Below, in pieces: positions 26,896 through 37,200 of a stretch of DNA of 54,183 nt. A model generated the notes under the pieces. It made no database searches. It was not told the DNA's origin and saw nothing but the letters and a program-made list of their open reading frames with translations. The stretch comes from an uncultured Flavobacteriaceae bacterium (GTDB lineage: Bacteria; Bacteroidota; Bacteroidia; Flavobacteriales; Flavobacteriaceae): NCBI GenBank assembly GCA_938020445.1, contig CALIIC010000102.1:1-54183 (forward strand). The letters are read 5' to 3'. The position numbers and the translations under genes are program-made. Each line of letters starts with the position of its first letter. Positions within the stretch are counted from its first letter, which is position 1.

Positions 26896-29800
26896 ATGAA
26901 AAAAGTACTACTGCTTTGTCTACTTACTTTTAACTGGTTTATCCAAGCGCAACAACAGGAGGGAACCTTTACCATAGACCCTACGGCTTTTAACGAAACG
27001 GATGAAATAACGATCACAGTTTCGGGAGTAGACCCCGCTCAATGGGGTGTAAACGATGTATACCTATGGGCGTGGTACTTTAACAGTCCCACCGCCACGA
27101 ACGCCATCAACTCGCCCACCAATGGCGAATGGGAAAGCTCCGATGAAAGTCAAAAAATGACCAATAACGGGGACGGGACGTTTAGCTTCACCCTTACCCC
27201 GACCAGTTTTTACAATGCCACTGGTATCGACCGAATAGGAATGCTGGTCAAAGCCAAAAATGGCAATGGGGATAAAAAAACACAGGATAATGTAGTATCC
27301 GTAGGTGCTTTTCAGTTGACCTTGACCAACCCTATGCAAGATCCAGCCGTTTTGGATTCAGGAGACAATCTAAGTATTACGGCCACTGCCTCGTTAGCGG
27401 CCGATTTCGTTTTGAAAGCCAATGATGTTACGATCAATACTTCATCTAGTGCAGCTACTTCTTTTGCCTACGAAGTGACCAATATTACCGAAAACACGGC
27501 TTTTGTATTGGAAGCAACGAACAATGGTGAAACTTTAAGTGAAGCCTTTAGCGTTGTCATACGACCAAATGTGCAAGAAGCCCCCGTACCAACGGGAATG
27601 TTAGATGGTATCAATTACGACCCGAACGACGCGACCAAAGCAACCCTGGTGCTGTATGCCCCCAACAAAGAGTTCATTCACGTAGTGGGTGATTTTAACA
27701 ACTGGGAAATCAATGATAGCTACCTGTTACAAAAAGACAGTACTCAAGATCGTTTTTGGATCGAACTAACGGGCCTAACACCACAGTTCGATCATTTGTT
27801 CCAATATGCGGTTGAGTTCAATCTAAAAATCGCCGATCCATATTCAACCCTTATCCTTGACGGTTTTGGAAATGACAACTTTATTGATACTATTACCTAC
27901 CCCGCCATCCCTGCTTACCCTGCTGGTCAAAATCAAGCAATTACCGTTCTTCGTACCGGGGAAATGCCTTACCAATGGACAACTACCGATTACGTTCGCC
28001 CAAAAAAGACCGACTTGGTCATTTATGAACTCTTGATCCGTGATTTTGATGAACTGCACAGCTTTGATGCGGTTAGTGCTCGTCTTGACTATCTTGAAAG
28101 CTTAGGCATCAACGCTATTGAGCTCATGCCGGTAAATGAGTTTGATGGCAATGAAAGTTGGGGGTACAACCCTTCTTTTCACATGGCTTTGGACAAATAC
28201 TATGGCACAAAAGATGCTTTTAAGGCATTTATCGATGAATGCCACTCACGAGGCATTGCGGTACTCCTCGACGTTGTGTACAACCATGCCACAGGACAAC
28301 ACCCGTTTTACCGTATGTGGAACACCGACAATGGGGGAACTGGCGGGCAGGCTTCTGCCGACAGTCCGTTCTTCAACCCAGAAGCAACCCATTCGTTCAG
28401 TGTTTTTAACGATTTCAACCATCAGAGCCAAGCTACTAAAGACTATGTAAACCGCACCGTCACGTATTGGATCGAAGAATTTAAAATCGACGGAATGCGT
28501 TGGGATCTCACCAAGGGGTTTACCCAAAATTGTACCGCCTCCGACGACAACTGTACCAGTAGTACACAAAACGATCGGATCGAAATACTGAAAGGATATG
28601 CAGACAACCAATGGGCCTCGGATCCCGATTTTTATGTCATCTTCGAACACCTCGGAGGTATTGAAGAAGAGAAACAATGGGCCGACTATCGTTTAGATGA
28701 AGGGAAAGGGATACTGCTGTGGAACAAACAGACCGGCCCGTACAACGAGACTACCATGGGGTATCACGAAGGGGGAAAATCGAACTTCGCAGGGGTTTCC
28801 TCACAGGTAAAAGGCTTTACCAACCCAGCAGCGGTCTCCTATATGGAAAGCCATGACGAAGAACGCCTGATGTTCAAAAACTTAGAATTCGGCAATGAAG
28901 ACGGGGATTATAGCGTAAAAAACCTCGATACCGCTTTGGAGCGCGTACAAGCGGCCGGCGCTTTTTTCTTTACAGTTCCTGGACCAAAAATGATTTGGCA
29001 ATTTGGAGAACTTGGTTACGACGTTTCGATTGATTTTAATGGGCGTGTTGGGAACAAGCCTATACGCTGGGAGTATTTTGACGTACCCGCCAGAAAAGCA
29101 ATTTATGATGAATGGAGTGATTTAATCCGACTTAGGGTCAATGAACCCATTTTTGAAACTACTGATTTCACAATGGATCTTGCAGCAGAGAGTGGGTTGA
29201 AAAAAATTCAGTTAACAGACCCGGACGCGACCGGAAATGCGATTCGACACGTGACCATCATTGGAAACTTTGGAACCACTACCCAAAGCATCGACCCCTC
29301 TTTCCAAGAAACCGGGATATGGTATGAATTTTTAGAAGACAACCTAAAATATGTGGTTGTCGATGCGAACAAGGAAATTTCCTTAATGCCCGGGGAGTTT
29401 CGAATCTTTGGGAACAATCCCTCCGCGCTATTCCCGGATGCAAATCCTCCGGATCAAGACAATGACGGCGTGGTAGACCTAGATGACCTTTGTGCTGACA
29501 CCCCCTTGGGAACCACGGTAGATATTACTGGATGTGCCGTATTCTCCTTGCCATCCGATAATTTTGGAATTAGCATTCTTGGGGAAACTTGTCGTTCGAG
29601 CAACAATGGTAGCATTGCCATCACGGCAAATGAGGACCTCGCATATACTGCGGTTTTAACGGGTACTTCAACTGCCGATAAAACGTTCAATGATCAAGCA
29701 GCCTTTACCGACTTGGCCGCTGGTGACTATACCCTATGCATTACAGTGGAATCTGAAGTAGGATATCAACAGTGCTACGAACTTTCAATCACGGAACCCG

Positions 29801-30258
29801 AAGATCTTTCCGTGGTTTCCAAGATTAATAGTGTTACGAATAAGCTGACCCTAGAGTTGCAAGGAGGAACACGATATCTTATCAACTATCATGATGAATT
29901 TATTACCACCGAAGCTTCCTCGATTAGTTTAGACCTTGTGCAAGGCGCAAACAAACTGATTGTAAAGACCGATAAAGACTGCCAAGGCACCTACGAAGAA
30001 ACCGTAGTTCTGGGGAGTTCGGTGCGTATGTTTCCCAACCCTATTAGCAACAATCGCCTTTTTGTGGCCCTACCCTATCAAAATAACGAAACCGTTCGGC
30101 TCGAACTCCGTTCATTAGATGGTAAACAGGTGCACAGCCAAACCTACGAACAAAGGAGTTCACAAATTGAGGTAGACGTAAGCTCGCTTGCAAAAGGCAT
30201 CTATATAGCCAAACTGACCACAGCAGAAAATGTTACACTTTTTAAAATCGTAAAATAA
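26896..30258 (+). CDS. T9SS-exported multidomain GH13 alpha-amylase
   Basis: The 1,120-residue protein has a signal peptide (LLCLLTFNWFIQAQ), an N-terminal beta-sandwich (about 20-135), an FN3-like stretch (140-225), a CBM48/early-set region (230-340, FIHVVGDFNNWE), a GH13 barrel (370-760), a Ca-binding TSP3-like segment near 853 (DQDNDGVVDLDDLCADT), a SprB-like region and a type A T9SS sorting domain over the last ~75 residues (MFPNPISNN, LAKGIYIAKL, KIVK). Catalytic residues are present: D537 (GMRWDLTKG), E584 (VIFEHLGG) and D654 (SHDEER), with LDVVYNHATGQ as region I. It should be secreted and attached at the surface to open starch before SusC/D/E uptake. Activity towards branched glucan is possible given the CBM48-like region. 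Confidence 0.92.
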   Translation: MKKVLLLCLLTFNWFIQAQQQEGTFTIDPTAFNETDEITITVSGVDPAQWGVNDVYLWAWYFNSPTATNAINSPTNGEWESSDESQKMTNNGDGTFSFTLTPTSFYNATGIDRIGMLVKAKNGNGDKKTQDNVVSVGAFQLTLTNPMQDPAVLDSGDNLSITATASLAADFVLKANDVTINTSSSAATSFAYEVTNITENTAFVLEATNNGETLSEAFSVVIRPNVQEAPVPTGMLDGINYDPNDATKATLVLYAPNKEFIHVVGDFNNWEINDSYLLQKDSTQDRFWIELTGLTPQFDHLFQYAVEFNLKIADPYSTLILDGFGNDNFIDTITYPAIPAYPAGQNQAITVLRTGEMPYQWTTTDYVRPKKTDLVIYELLIRDFDELHSFDAVSARLDYLESLGINAIELMPVNEFDGNESWGYNPSFHMALDKYYGTKDAFKAFIDECHSRGIAVLLDVVYNHATGQHPFYRMWNTDNGGTGGQASADSPFFNPEATHSFSVFNDFNHQSQATKDYVNRTVTYWIEEFKIDGMRWDLTKGFTQNCTASDDNCTSSTQNDRIEILKGYADNQWASDPDFYVIFEHLGGIEEEKQWADYRLDEGKGILLWNKQTGPYNETTMGYHEGGKSNFAGVSSQVKGFTNPAAVSYMESHDEERLMFKNLEFGNEDGDYSVKNLDTALERVQAAGAFFFTVPGPKMIWQFGELGYDVSIDFNGRVGNKPIRWEYFDVPARKAIYDEWSDLIRLRVNEPIFETTDFTMDLAAESGLKKIQLTDPDATGNAIRHVTIIGNFGTTTQSIDPSFQETGIWYEFLEDNLKYVVVDANKEISLMPGEFRIFGNNPSALFPDANPPDQDNDGVVDLDDLCADTPLGTTVDITGCAVFSLPSDNFGISILGETCRSSNNGSIAITANEDLAYTAVLTGTSTADKTFNDQAAFTDLAAGDYTLCITVESEVGYQQCYELSITEPEDLSVVSKINSVTNKLTLELQGGTRYLINYHDEFITTEASSISLDLVQGANKLIVKTDKDCQGTYEETVVLGSSVRMFPNPISNNRLFVALPYQNNETVRLELRSLDGKQVHSQTYEQRSSQIEVDVSSLAKGIYIAKLTTAENVTLFKIVK

Positions 30259-30965
30259 TGAAACGCATTCAATATACTTTGATCGGACTTATTACAATTG
30301 GTTTATGCATAGGTTGTGGAGGCAGTGACAATGGTGACGATCCTACCCCTCCCGACCCCGTAAGCCCGCCGTCGGCAACTTCGCTTGTATTCCCGGATAA
30401 TAATACGGAATGTAATGAAGGTACCATTGTTTCGGAAACGGAAAGTGAGGTGACATTTAAATGGGATACTGCCGAAAATGCCGATAGCTACACCGTAAAT
30501 CTCGAAAACCTAAACTCTGGGAATGAGCAAAGCATTTCCTCTCAGAATACGGAGTTGCCCATTACTATAAAACGTGGGGTAGCATACGCCTGGTCGGTTA
30601 CCTCAAAGGCCAGCGGCACAGATGAAACAGCAGAAAGTACTACATGGAAGTTTTACAATGCGGGGCTCGCTGTAGAAAACCACCCACCCTTCCCTGCTGA
30701 GGCCCTGTTTCCAAAAACGGGCAGCGCCGTCGATGCCGGCACAATTGATCTGAGTTGGGCGGCAAGTGATGTTGATGATGATATCAGTTCCTTTTCCATT
30801 TATTTGGATGAAAATTCCACCCCGACCACTTTGATTGACACCACCACCGAGCCACTAATTACCTTCGCTGCAGTTTCGGGCAAAGTCTATTACTGGCAAA
30901 TAACGATTTTAGATGATGCCGGAAACAAAACGTCCTCTGAGATTTTTCAGTTTAAAACAAACTAA
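30258..30965 (+). CDS. Lipoprotein with two FN3-like domains, unknown function
   Basis: The 235-residue product has a lipobox (LITIGLCIGC) followed by a Gly/Ser/Asp/Pro-rich spacer (GGSDNGDDPTPP), then two beta-sandwich domains of FN3-like pattern (about 40-130, FKWDTAENADSYTVNLENL; 140-235, LSWAASDVDDDISSFSIYLD). The acidic residues near the Cys suggest surface exposure. Its ATG overlaps the amylase stop by one base (TAATG), so it is translationally coupled and probably part of the glucan-handling surface apparatus, in the position where SusF-type accessory proteins occur; I see no SusF domain. A binding role is inferred. Confidence 0.72.
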   Translation: MKRIQYTLIGLITIGLCIGCGGSDNGDDPTPPDPVSPPSATSLVFPDNNTECNEGTIVSETESEVTFKWDTAENADSYTVNLENLNSGNEQSISSQNTELPITIKRGVAYAWSVTSKASGTDETAESTTWKFYNAGLAVENHPPFPAEALFPKTGSAVDAGTIDLSWAASDVDDDISSFSIYLDENSTPTTLIDTTTEPLITFAAVSGKVYYWQITILDDAGNKTSSEIFQFKTN

Positions 30966-31042
30966 AGTCCGTAATGCATTGACACATCGAAAAACGATGA
31001 CCCACACAATAGGGCAATGCATATCCTTGTAGAACCGACCTT

Positions 31043-32902
31043 ATGAAAATACTTCGTATATTCTTTTTAGTACTTGCTTTTGGAATGCCATCAATCTTTG
31101 TAGCACAGTCGACCATTGAACGGGTAGAACCACCCAACTGGTGGGTAGGCATGCTGCATAACGAAGTGGAGTTGTTGATATACGGAAAAAACATAGGCTC
31201 CTATGAAGCATCTTTAGAATCCTATGAGGGAGTTCAACTAAAGGAAGTAAAGCTGGCCCCAAATCAGAATTATCAATTCGTATCGATACGCATAGCGGCC
31301 GATACCAAACCAGGCGATGTTCGGTTACTTTTCTCAAAAAAAGGCAAAGAAACGATTGAATACAACTATCCTATTCTTCAAAGAGAACCTGCCAGAAGTG
31401 CTATAAAAGGCTTTGACAATTCAGACGCCATTTATCTGATTACTCCAGACCGATTCGTAAACGGTGACCTTTCGAACGATACTATGGAAAAATTGAAGGA
31501 AAAGGCAAATCGAACGCTTAAGGGCGGGCGTCATGGAGGGGATGTTGCAGGAATTTCAAAAAGCCTTGAGTACATAAAAGATTTGGGGTTCACCGCTATT
31601 TGGATGAATCCCATTCTGGAAAATGACATGAAAGAATACAGTTACCACGGGTATTCGACCACTGATTTCTATAAGGTAGACCCTCGGTATGGCAGCAACG
31701 AGTCTTTTAGGAATTTATGTGAAAAGGCAACAACCAAGGGCATGAAGGTCATAATGGATATGATTGCCAATCACTGCGGGTTAGATCATTGGTGGATGCA
31801 CGATCTTCCCTATGAAGATTGGATCAATCAATGGCCCGAGTATACGCAAACGAATCACAAAAAAACGGTCATTTTAGACCCCTACGCCTCAAAAATAGAC
31901 CGCAAACAATTTTTTGATGGTTGGTTCGTACCCACCATGCCCGATTTAAACCAGCGAAACAAATCTATGGCAACCTACCTGATACAAAACACCCTTTGGT
32001 GGATCGAGTATTCGGGTATCTCGGGAATACGAATGGATACCTACCCCTATCCCGATATGTATTTTATGAGTGATTGGACAAAAGCGGTGATGACCGAGTA
32101 TCCAGATTTTAATATCGTAGGCGAAGAATGGGTTACCAGGCCAACGATAGTGTCTTATTGGCAGAAAGACAAGAAGAATACCAACGGATACACCTCGGAC
32201 TTAAAAAGTTTAATGGACTTCCCTTTGCAAAATGCTTTGGTGACCTCGCTTACTAAAGAAAAAACCTGGGCCTCGTCGTGGACAGATCTTTACGAAACCC
32301 TAGGACAAGATTACTTATACCCTGAACCTGGTAATCTAGTTGTTTTTCCTGACAATCATGATATGAGCCGCATCTATACACAACTGAAAGAGGATTTCGA
32401 AAAGTACAAAATGGCACTGGTGTATACCGCTACGGTAAGAGGAATTCCACAATTCTACTACGGCACAGAGGTATTAATGACGAATCCAGGAACCGAGGAT
32501 CACGGAATCATACGCTCTGATTTCCCTGGCGGGTGGCCAGGTGATACAATCAATGCCTTTTCGGGACTGGGCTTATCGAAGAATCAAAAAGAAGCAAAAG
32601 CGTTTCTTAAGAAACTATTGAATTGGCGAAAGACAGCTACGGTGATACACACAGGCAAATTAATTCATTTTGCACCCGAAAATTCCAATGAAATTTATGT
32701 GTTCTTTCGTTTCAATGATAAAGATAAGGTGATGGTTGTGCTAAGCAAAAATACGGAGGACGTCTTTCTAGATCTCAAACCCTATCAAGAAATAATGGGT
32801 ACACCGCTTACCGGGAAAGACATGCTAAGCGGAAGTTCATATGTGAGCAAGGAGACCCTAGTTGTAAAGGCGAACAGCGCCATGATTATTGAACTTCAAT
32901 AA
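31043..32902 (+). CDS. SusA-like GH13 enzyme (neopullulanase/cyclomaltodextrinase type)
   Basis: The 619-residue protein has a cleavable signal peptide (FFLVLAFGMPSIFVAQ) with no lipobox, so it should be periplasmic. The N-terminal domain (about 22-115, VEPPNWWVGMLHNEVELLIYG) is the cyclomaltodextrinase-N type that marks SusA/neopullulanases. The GH13 barrel follows with DAIYLITPDRFVNGD, catalytic D332 (GIRMDTYPYP), E361 (VGEEW) and D440 (FPDNHDMSR), and YHGYSTTDFYKVDPRYG in region 1. It would cut imported maltodextrins and cyclodextrins to smaller sugars. It is separated by 77 bp from the lipoprotein gene upstream and converges with the second lacI. Confidence 0.93.
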   Translation: MKILRIFFLVLAFGMPSIFVAQSTIERVEPPNWWVGMLHNEVELLIYGKNIGSYEASLESYEGVQLKEVKLAPNQNYQFVSIRIAADTKPGDVRLLFSKKGKETIEYNYPILQREPARSAIKGFDNSDAIYLITPDRFVNGDLSNDTMEKLKEKANRTLKGGRHGGDVAGISKSLEYIKDLGFTAIWMNPILENDMKEYSYHGYSTTDFYKVDPRYGSNESFRNLCEKATTKGMKVIMDMIANHCGLDHWWMHDLPYEDWINQWPEYTQTNHKKTVILDPYASKIDRKQFFDGWFVPTMPDLNQRNKSMATYLIQNTLWWIEYSGISGIRMDTYPYPDMYFMSDWTKAVMTEYPDFNIVGEEWVTRPTIVSYWQKDKKNTNGYTSDLKSLMDFPLQNALVTSLTKEKTWASSWTDLYETLGQDYLYPEPGNLVVFPDNHDMSRIYTQLKEDFEKYKMALVYTATVRGIPQFYYGTEVLMTNPGTEDHGIIRSDFPGGWPGDTINAFSGLGLSKNQKEAKAFLKKLLNWRKTATVIHTGKLIHFAPENSNEIYVFFRFNDKDKVMVVLSKNTEDVFLDLKPYQEIMGTPLTGKDMLSGSSYVSKETLVVKANSAMIIELQ

Positions 32903-32923
32903 CAAGTAATGTTCAATTACTTG
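32903..32923. terminator. Perfect hairpin between convergent susA-like and lacI genes
   Basis: CAAGTAAT (32903-32910) and ATTACTTG (32916-32923) form an eight-base-pair perfect stem with loop GTTCA. It starts right after the susA-like stop and overlaps the stop codon of the minus-strand lacI gene. No long T tract follows on either strand, so termination strength is uncertain, but the position suits a shared bidirectional terminator. Confidence 0.5.
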
Positions 32924-33939
32924 GTCGATTCCCTTTCGATCAAGGTAGCTTCAATGACCTCGGTGCGGTAGGTTTCTTCTTCCTCATCGATTTCACTTTC
33001 AACACGTTCAATCAACATTTGTGCAGCCCGTTCCCCCATTTCCTCTCCATGTTGCGCAATAGTTGTCAAGGTAGGGGTGCAATAGCGAGATAGAATACCA
33101 TTGGTAAACCCAATAATGGATATATCCTCAGGAACGCGAAGGCCTTTTTTCTGAGCAAGTCGTAAGCAGAGAATCGCAAACAATTCATTTACACAAAGAA
33201 TCCCGTCAATATCCGTTGTATTAATAAACTCCTCGATCATGTGCTCCTCCACTCCTTTATAAGGCAACTTCAGCACAAGCTTGTCATCTAATTTGCGACC
33301 ATCATTAATAAGCGCCTTGGTATACCCTTCCGCCCGTTGATTGCTCACATTAAAATAATTCTCTGTGGTGACCAATGCTATTTTTTTACGCCCCTCTTCA
33401 ATAAGTTTGTTTACCGCCTGATAGGCCACTTCCATATCATTGATAACTACCTTATCACATGCAATTTCATCGCTCACCCTATCAAACAGCACCAAAGGAA
33501 TACCCTGTTCAGTTACCTCTTTTAAATGATTGAAATCTTGTTTTTGCTGTGTTTCCGCTGATAGCGACATGATAAATCCATCAATACTGCCATTGGCCAA
33601 CATTTCCATGTTTATCACCTCCTTATCAAAAGATTCGTCGGAAACACAAACAATAACATTATATCCCTGCTTGTTTGCATATTTCTCAATCCCCCGAAAA
33701 ACAGTCGTGAAAAAATGATGTACTATATCAGGAATAACGACCCCAATATTCTTGGTTCGCTTATTTTTAAGACTAATAGCGATGTTATTGGGCTTGTAGT
33801 TGTAAAGTTTGGCGAACGCCTGTACCTTTTCCTTCGTATCCCTCCCAATTTCTTCGCTATTTTTCAGGGCCTTCGAAACCGTAGAGATCGAGACCTCTAG
33901 TTCCTTTGCGATATGCTTTAATGTGATTTTTTGTTTCAA
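32917..33939 (-). CDS. Second LacI-family transcriptional regulator
   Basis: The 340-residue protein has the LacI helix-turn-helix (ITLKHIAKELEVSISTVSKALKN), the hinge NYKPNNIAISLKNKRTKNIGVVIP and the sensor domain (GSIDGFIMSLSAETQQKQD, LVLFDRV, DGILCVNELFAI). It resembles the regulator at 19182-20222 along its whole length, so the two are paralogues, though the effector domains differ in several binding-pocket stretches. It is divergent from the second susC over 350 bp and is the obvious regulator of that gene pair; control of the operon at 39237 is possible. Confidence 0.92.
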   Translation of the reverse strand: MKQKITLKHIAKELEVSISTVSKALKNSEEIGRDTKEKVQAFAKLYNYKPNNIAISLKNKRTKNIGVVIPDIVHHFFTTVFRGIEKYANKQGYNVIVCVSDESFDKEVINMEMLANGSIDGFIMSLSAETQQKQDFNHLKEVTEQGIPLVLFDRVSDEIACDKVVINDMEVAYQAVNKLIEEGRKKIALVTTENYFNVSNQRAEGYTKALINDGRKLDDKLVLKLPYKGVEEHMIEEFINTTDIDGILCVNELFAILCLRLAQKKGLRVPEDISIIGFTNGILSRYCTPTLTTIAQHGEEMGERAAQMLIERVESEIDEEEETYRTEVIEATLIERESTK

Positions 33940-34169
33940 ACTATCCTTTTGCTTCGGTTCGGGTAAATTTAACTATTTAATGAATATCGCATCATTTTAA
34001 GCAATTTTTAACTTTGGTTCAATTATTACCCTCAAACTATAAACAAAAATAAAATGTTATATTTGACCGCAAATTGGCGATTAAACAATTATCGCCTTGC
34101 CAAAATACCAAAAGTACAATATACCGTATCCCAAATTATTATTGTCTCAATTTAAGAAAGTTATTAACA

Positions 34170-34183
34170 CGAAACCGTTTGCG
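34170..34183. promoter_or_regulatory. CG-centred operator candidate upstream of the second susC
   Basis: CGAAACCGTTTGCG is symmetric at 10 of 14 positions around its central CG, as expected for LacI-family sites, and stands out in an A/T-rich spacer. It is 107 bp before the susC ATG, a distance similar to the dyad before the first susC. Confidence 0.38.
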
Positions 34184-34251
34184 TAACCTCTTGAGGACCG
34201 CATATCGCTATATTAACATATAATTTACATATTTTTAACGCTTGATATTAT

Positions 34252-34283
34252 CTCAATTTTAAATTAACTCAACTTTAAATTAA
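34252..34283 (+). repeat. 16-bp tandem direct repeat in the leader of the second susC
   Basis: Two adjacent units, CTCAATTTTAAATTAA and CTCAACTTTAAATTAA, differ at one base and end 6 bp before the ATG at 34290. The next two bases (CT) begin a third unit. The position is the 5' leader, where it could affect translation start or mRNA stability, or be a repeated protein-binding site. Confidence 0.9.
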
Positions 34284-34289
34284 CTGTTT

Positions 34290-37200
34290 ATGAAGATTAC
34301 ACTTTTAAAAAGTTTGATGATGGTCGGAGTCTTTTTGTGCTTCGGTCTATCTCATGCGCAGGAAGTAACGGGGACGGTGTCCGACTCAAACGGACCCTTA
34401 CCAGGTGCTAGTGTTGTAGTGAAGGGCACTACCACTGGTACACAAACCGACTTTGATGGTAACTTTACCATTAATGCTGAAAGCGATGCCACATTGGTTG
34501 TCAGCTACATTGGTTATTTAACCAGAGAAGTTGCCGTGAATGGGCAAACATCTATCTCTGTAACCTTAGAGGAAGATGCACAACAACTAGATGAAGTTGT
34601 AATTATAGGATATGGTACAACTACCATTAAAGATGCCACCGGTTCTGTTGCTTCAGTAACAGCTGAGGATTTTAACGGCGGGAATATATCTTCTCCTGAA
34701 CAGTTGATTCAAGGTAAAACTGCTGGTGTGAACATTCAGCAAACGAGTGGAGAACCCGGTGCAGGGATTCAAGTCAACATTCGTGGTGCGAATTCTGTTC
34801 GGGCCAACAATAACCCTTTGTTCGTTGTAGATGGCGTACCACTTTTTGGACAAAACACAGATGCCCAAGGTGATTCGGGACAAGGTGGAAGTGATGTAGG
34901 TAACCCATTGAACTTCTTGAACCCGAATGATATTGAGAGTATTAGTATCTTAAAGGATGCTTCCGCAACTGCAATTTACGGATCACGTGGTGCAAATGGT
35001 GTTGTGATCATTACAACCAAAAGTGGAAAAGCCGGTGCAGGCGGTGTTTGGGAAGTATCTTCTAGCTTAAGTGTCGCCAGACCAGTTAGAAAGTATGACT
35101 TACTTGGAAGAGAGGATTATTTAAGTGCAGTAACACAATTTGGTGGAAACGCTGCCAATACCGATTTTGGCGCCGATACTGATTGGCAAGAAGTGGTTTT
35201 AAGATCTACCGCTTCTACCAACAATAACCTTTCATATTCTCAGAATTACGGATCAGGAAACGTTCGTGCAACTTTTGGATACCAAAAGCAGTTTGGTGTT
35301 ATTGAAAAATCTGAATTTGAACGTATCACGGGAAGAGTAAACTGGATTCAGCGTTTGGTTGACGACAAGTTAACGTTGAATTTACAAGCGTCAATTTCAA
35401 GAGTAAATAGAGAACAGCCTCCTATTGCTGCAGGTGCAGGATTTAGAGGTGATATTTTGGGTGCTGCGTATTCAGCGAATCCTACTTGGCCGAGTAATCC
35501 TTTTTTCGACGATGGTGGTGGGCAGATTCAGCCAGCAAACTACCTTGCCTCAACACAAAACATCACAAATACTGATAGAGTACTATTAAATGGTTCTGCA
35601 GATTACAAGATTACTCCAGAATTGTCTGCAAAAGTAAACATTGGTTATGACCGCTCTCAAAGTGAGAATGTGTCCGTTCTGAACGCAAACCTTCAAAACT
35701 TTCAAGGAATCGAAGGTTTGGGCGCTGGTACGTTCAACACCTTGGAATTCGAAAACAAAACCTTGGAAGCTACGTTGACCTATACGAAGGAATTTGAAAA
35801 TTCTCGCCTAGAGGCCCTCGCCGGGTATGCCTATCAAGATTTTAATACGTTTGGTCGTAACTCCGCAGCTAGAGGTTTTGGAACAACCGACTTGAACGTT
35901 ATGGGTGAAGACCTAAAAAGAACCGTAGAGGCTTCCGATAGCTTTGTAACGGGCAGTTATCAGCAGTACTATTACGACATTGATTCTCCCGATTTGACCA
36001 TTAATAGATTGCTGCCAAATGTTGGAAGCGAAAACGTAGCCTTTGGTTTCACAAGAGGGGTACGTTCTTTGGTCGTAGATAATTTTGATAATACAGATGA
36101 GTTACAATCTTTCTTTGGTAGGATAAATTACAGCATCGCTAATAAGTATACTTTTACAGGTACGATGCGTGCAGATGGTTCTTCTCGTTTTGGACCTGAA
36201 AACCAATACGGTTATTTCCCTTCTGGCGCCTTTGCTTGGCAAATAGGGGAAGAAGATTTTATCGGAGAGAGTGTTTCAACCCTTAAATTACGTTTGAGTG
36301 CTGGTATTACTGGTAACCAAGATGGTCTTGGATATGGTAACTTTGTTGCAAGACAGCGTTACTCGCAGTTGAATCTTGCAAGCATTCAGGCAGACGGAAA
36401 TATCAATAATAACGGTCTTTCGATCGTCGCAACCGATGTTCCTGATTTGAAATGGGAGTCTACCTTAAACTTCAACGTTGGTCTTGACTTTGGATTCAAC
36501 TCAGATCGTTTCAGTGGTAGTCTTGATGTGTATCAAAGTACTACAAGAGATGTATTGCTTCAAACACCTCCGGCAGCACCATCTACAAATCCCTTCCAGT
36601 TTGGTAACGTAGATGCTGAAATCCTTAACCAAGGTATTGAACTTGGTTTGAACTATGATTTCGTACAGACTGAGAATACAACCTTTGGAGCTTCTTTCAA
36701 CATTGCTTACAACACTAACGAAGTGCAAGATTTCGTAAGTTCCATTAATACAGGAGCTATTAACGGCCCTGGTCTTTCAGGAGCTTTTGCACAACGTTTT
36801 GAAGCTGGGCAATCATTATTTTCATATTACATGGCCACTTTCGAAGGTTTTGACGGAGACGGAAACCCAATTTACAAAGATGTAAATGGCGATGGAACTG
36901 GTGATCCAGATGTTGATAAAGAGTTTGTTGGAGAGGATGCTTTACCAGATGTTACTACAGGTCTTTCCTTGAACTTCAGCCATAAGAACTGGGATTTGGG
37001 AATGTTCTTGAACGGTCAGTTTGGCTTCTCTGTGTATAACAACACTGCCAACTCTTTCTTCAATGCAGGTCAAATTGGTACTGCAAGAAATGTTACGCCC
37101 GATGTTGTAACTAGTGGTGAAAGTACAGGTGCTTCAACAGCGGTATCTACTAGATTTTTAGAAAAAGGTGATTTTGTACGTCTTCAGAACGCAACCATCG

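Larger units (their letters stand above)
33940..34289. other. Intergenic region between lacI and the second susC
   Basis: These 350 bp hold no credible gene and are strongly A/T-rich. They contain a CG-centred dyad at 34170-34183, TATTTTTA at 34230-34237 (one base off the TAnnTTTG -7 consensus, without a matching TTTG at the right distance) and a 16-bp tandem repeat at 34252-34283 directly before the susC start. I see no other structure. Confidence 0.6.
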
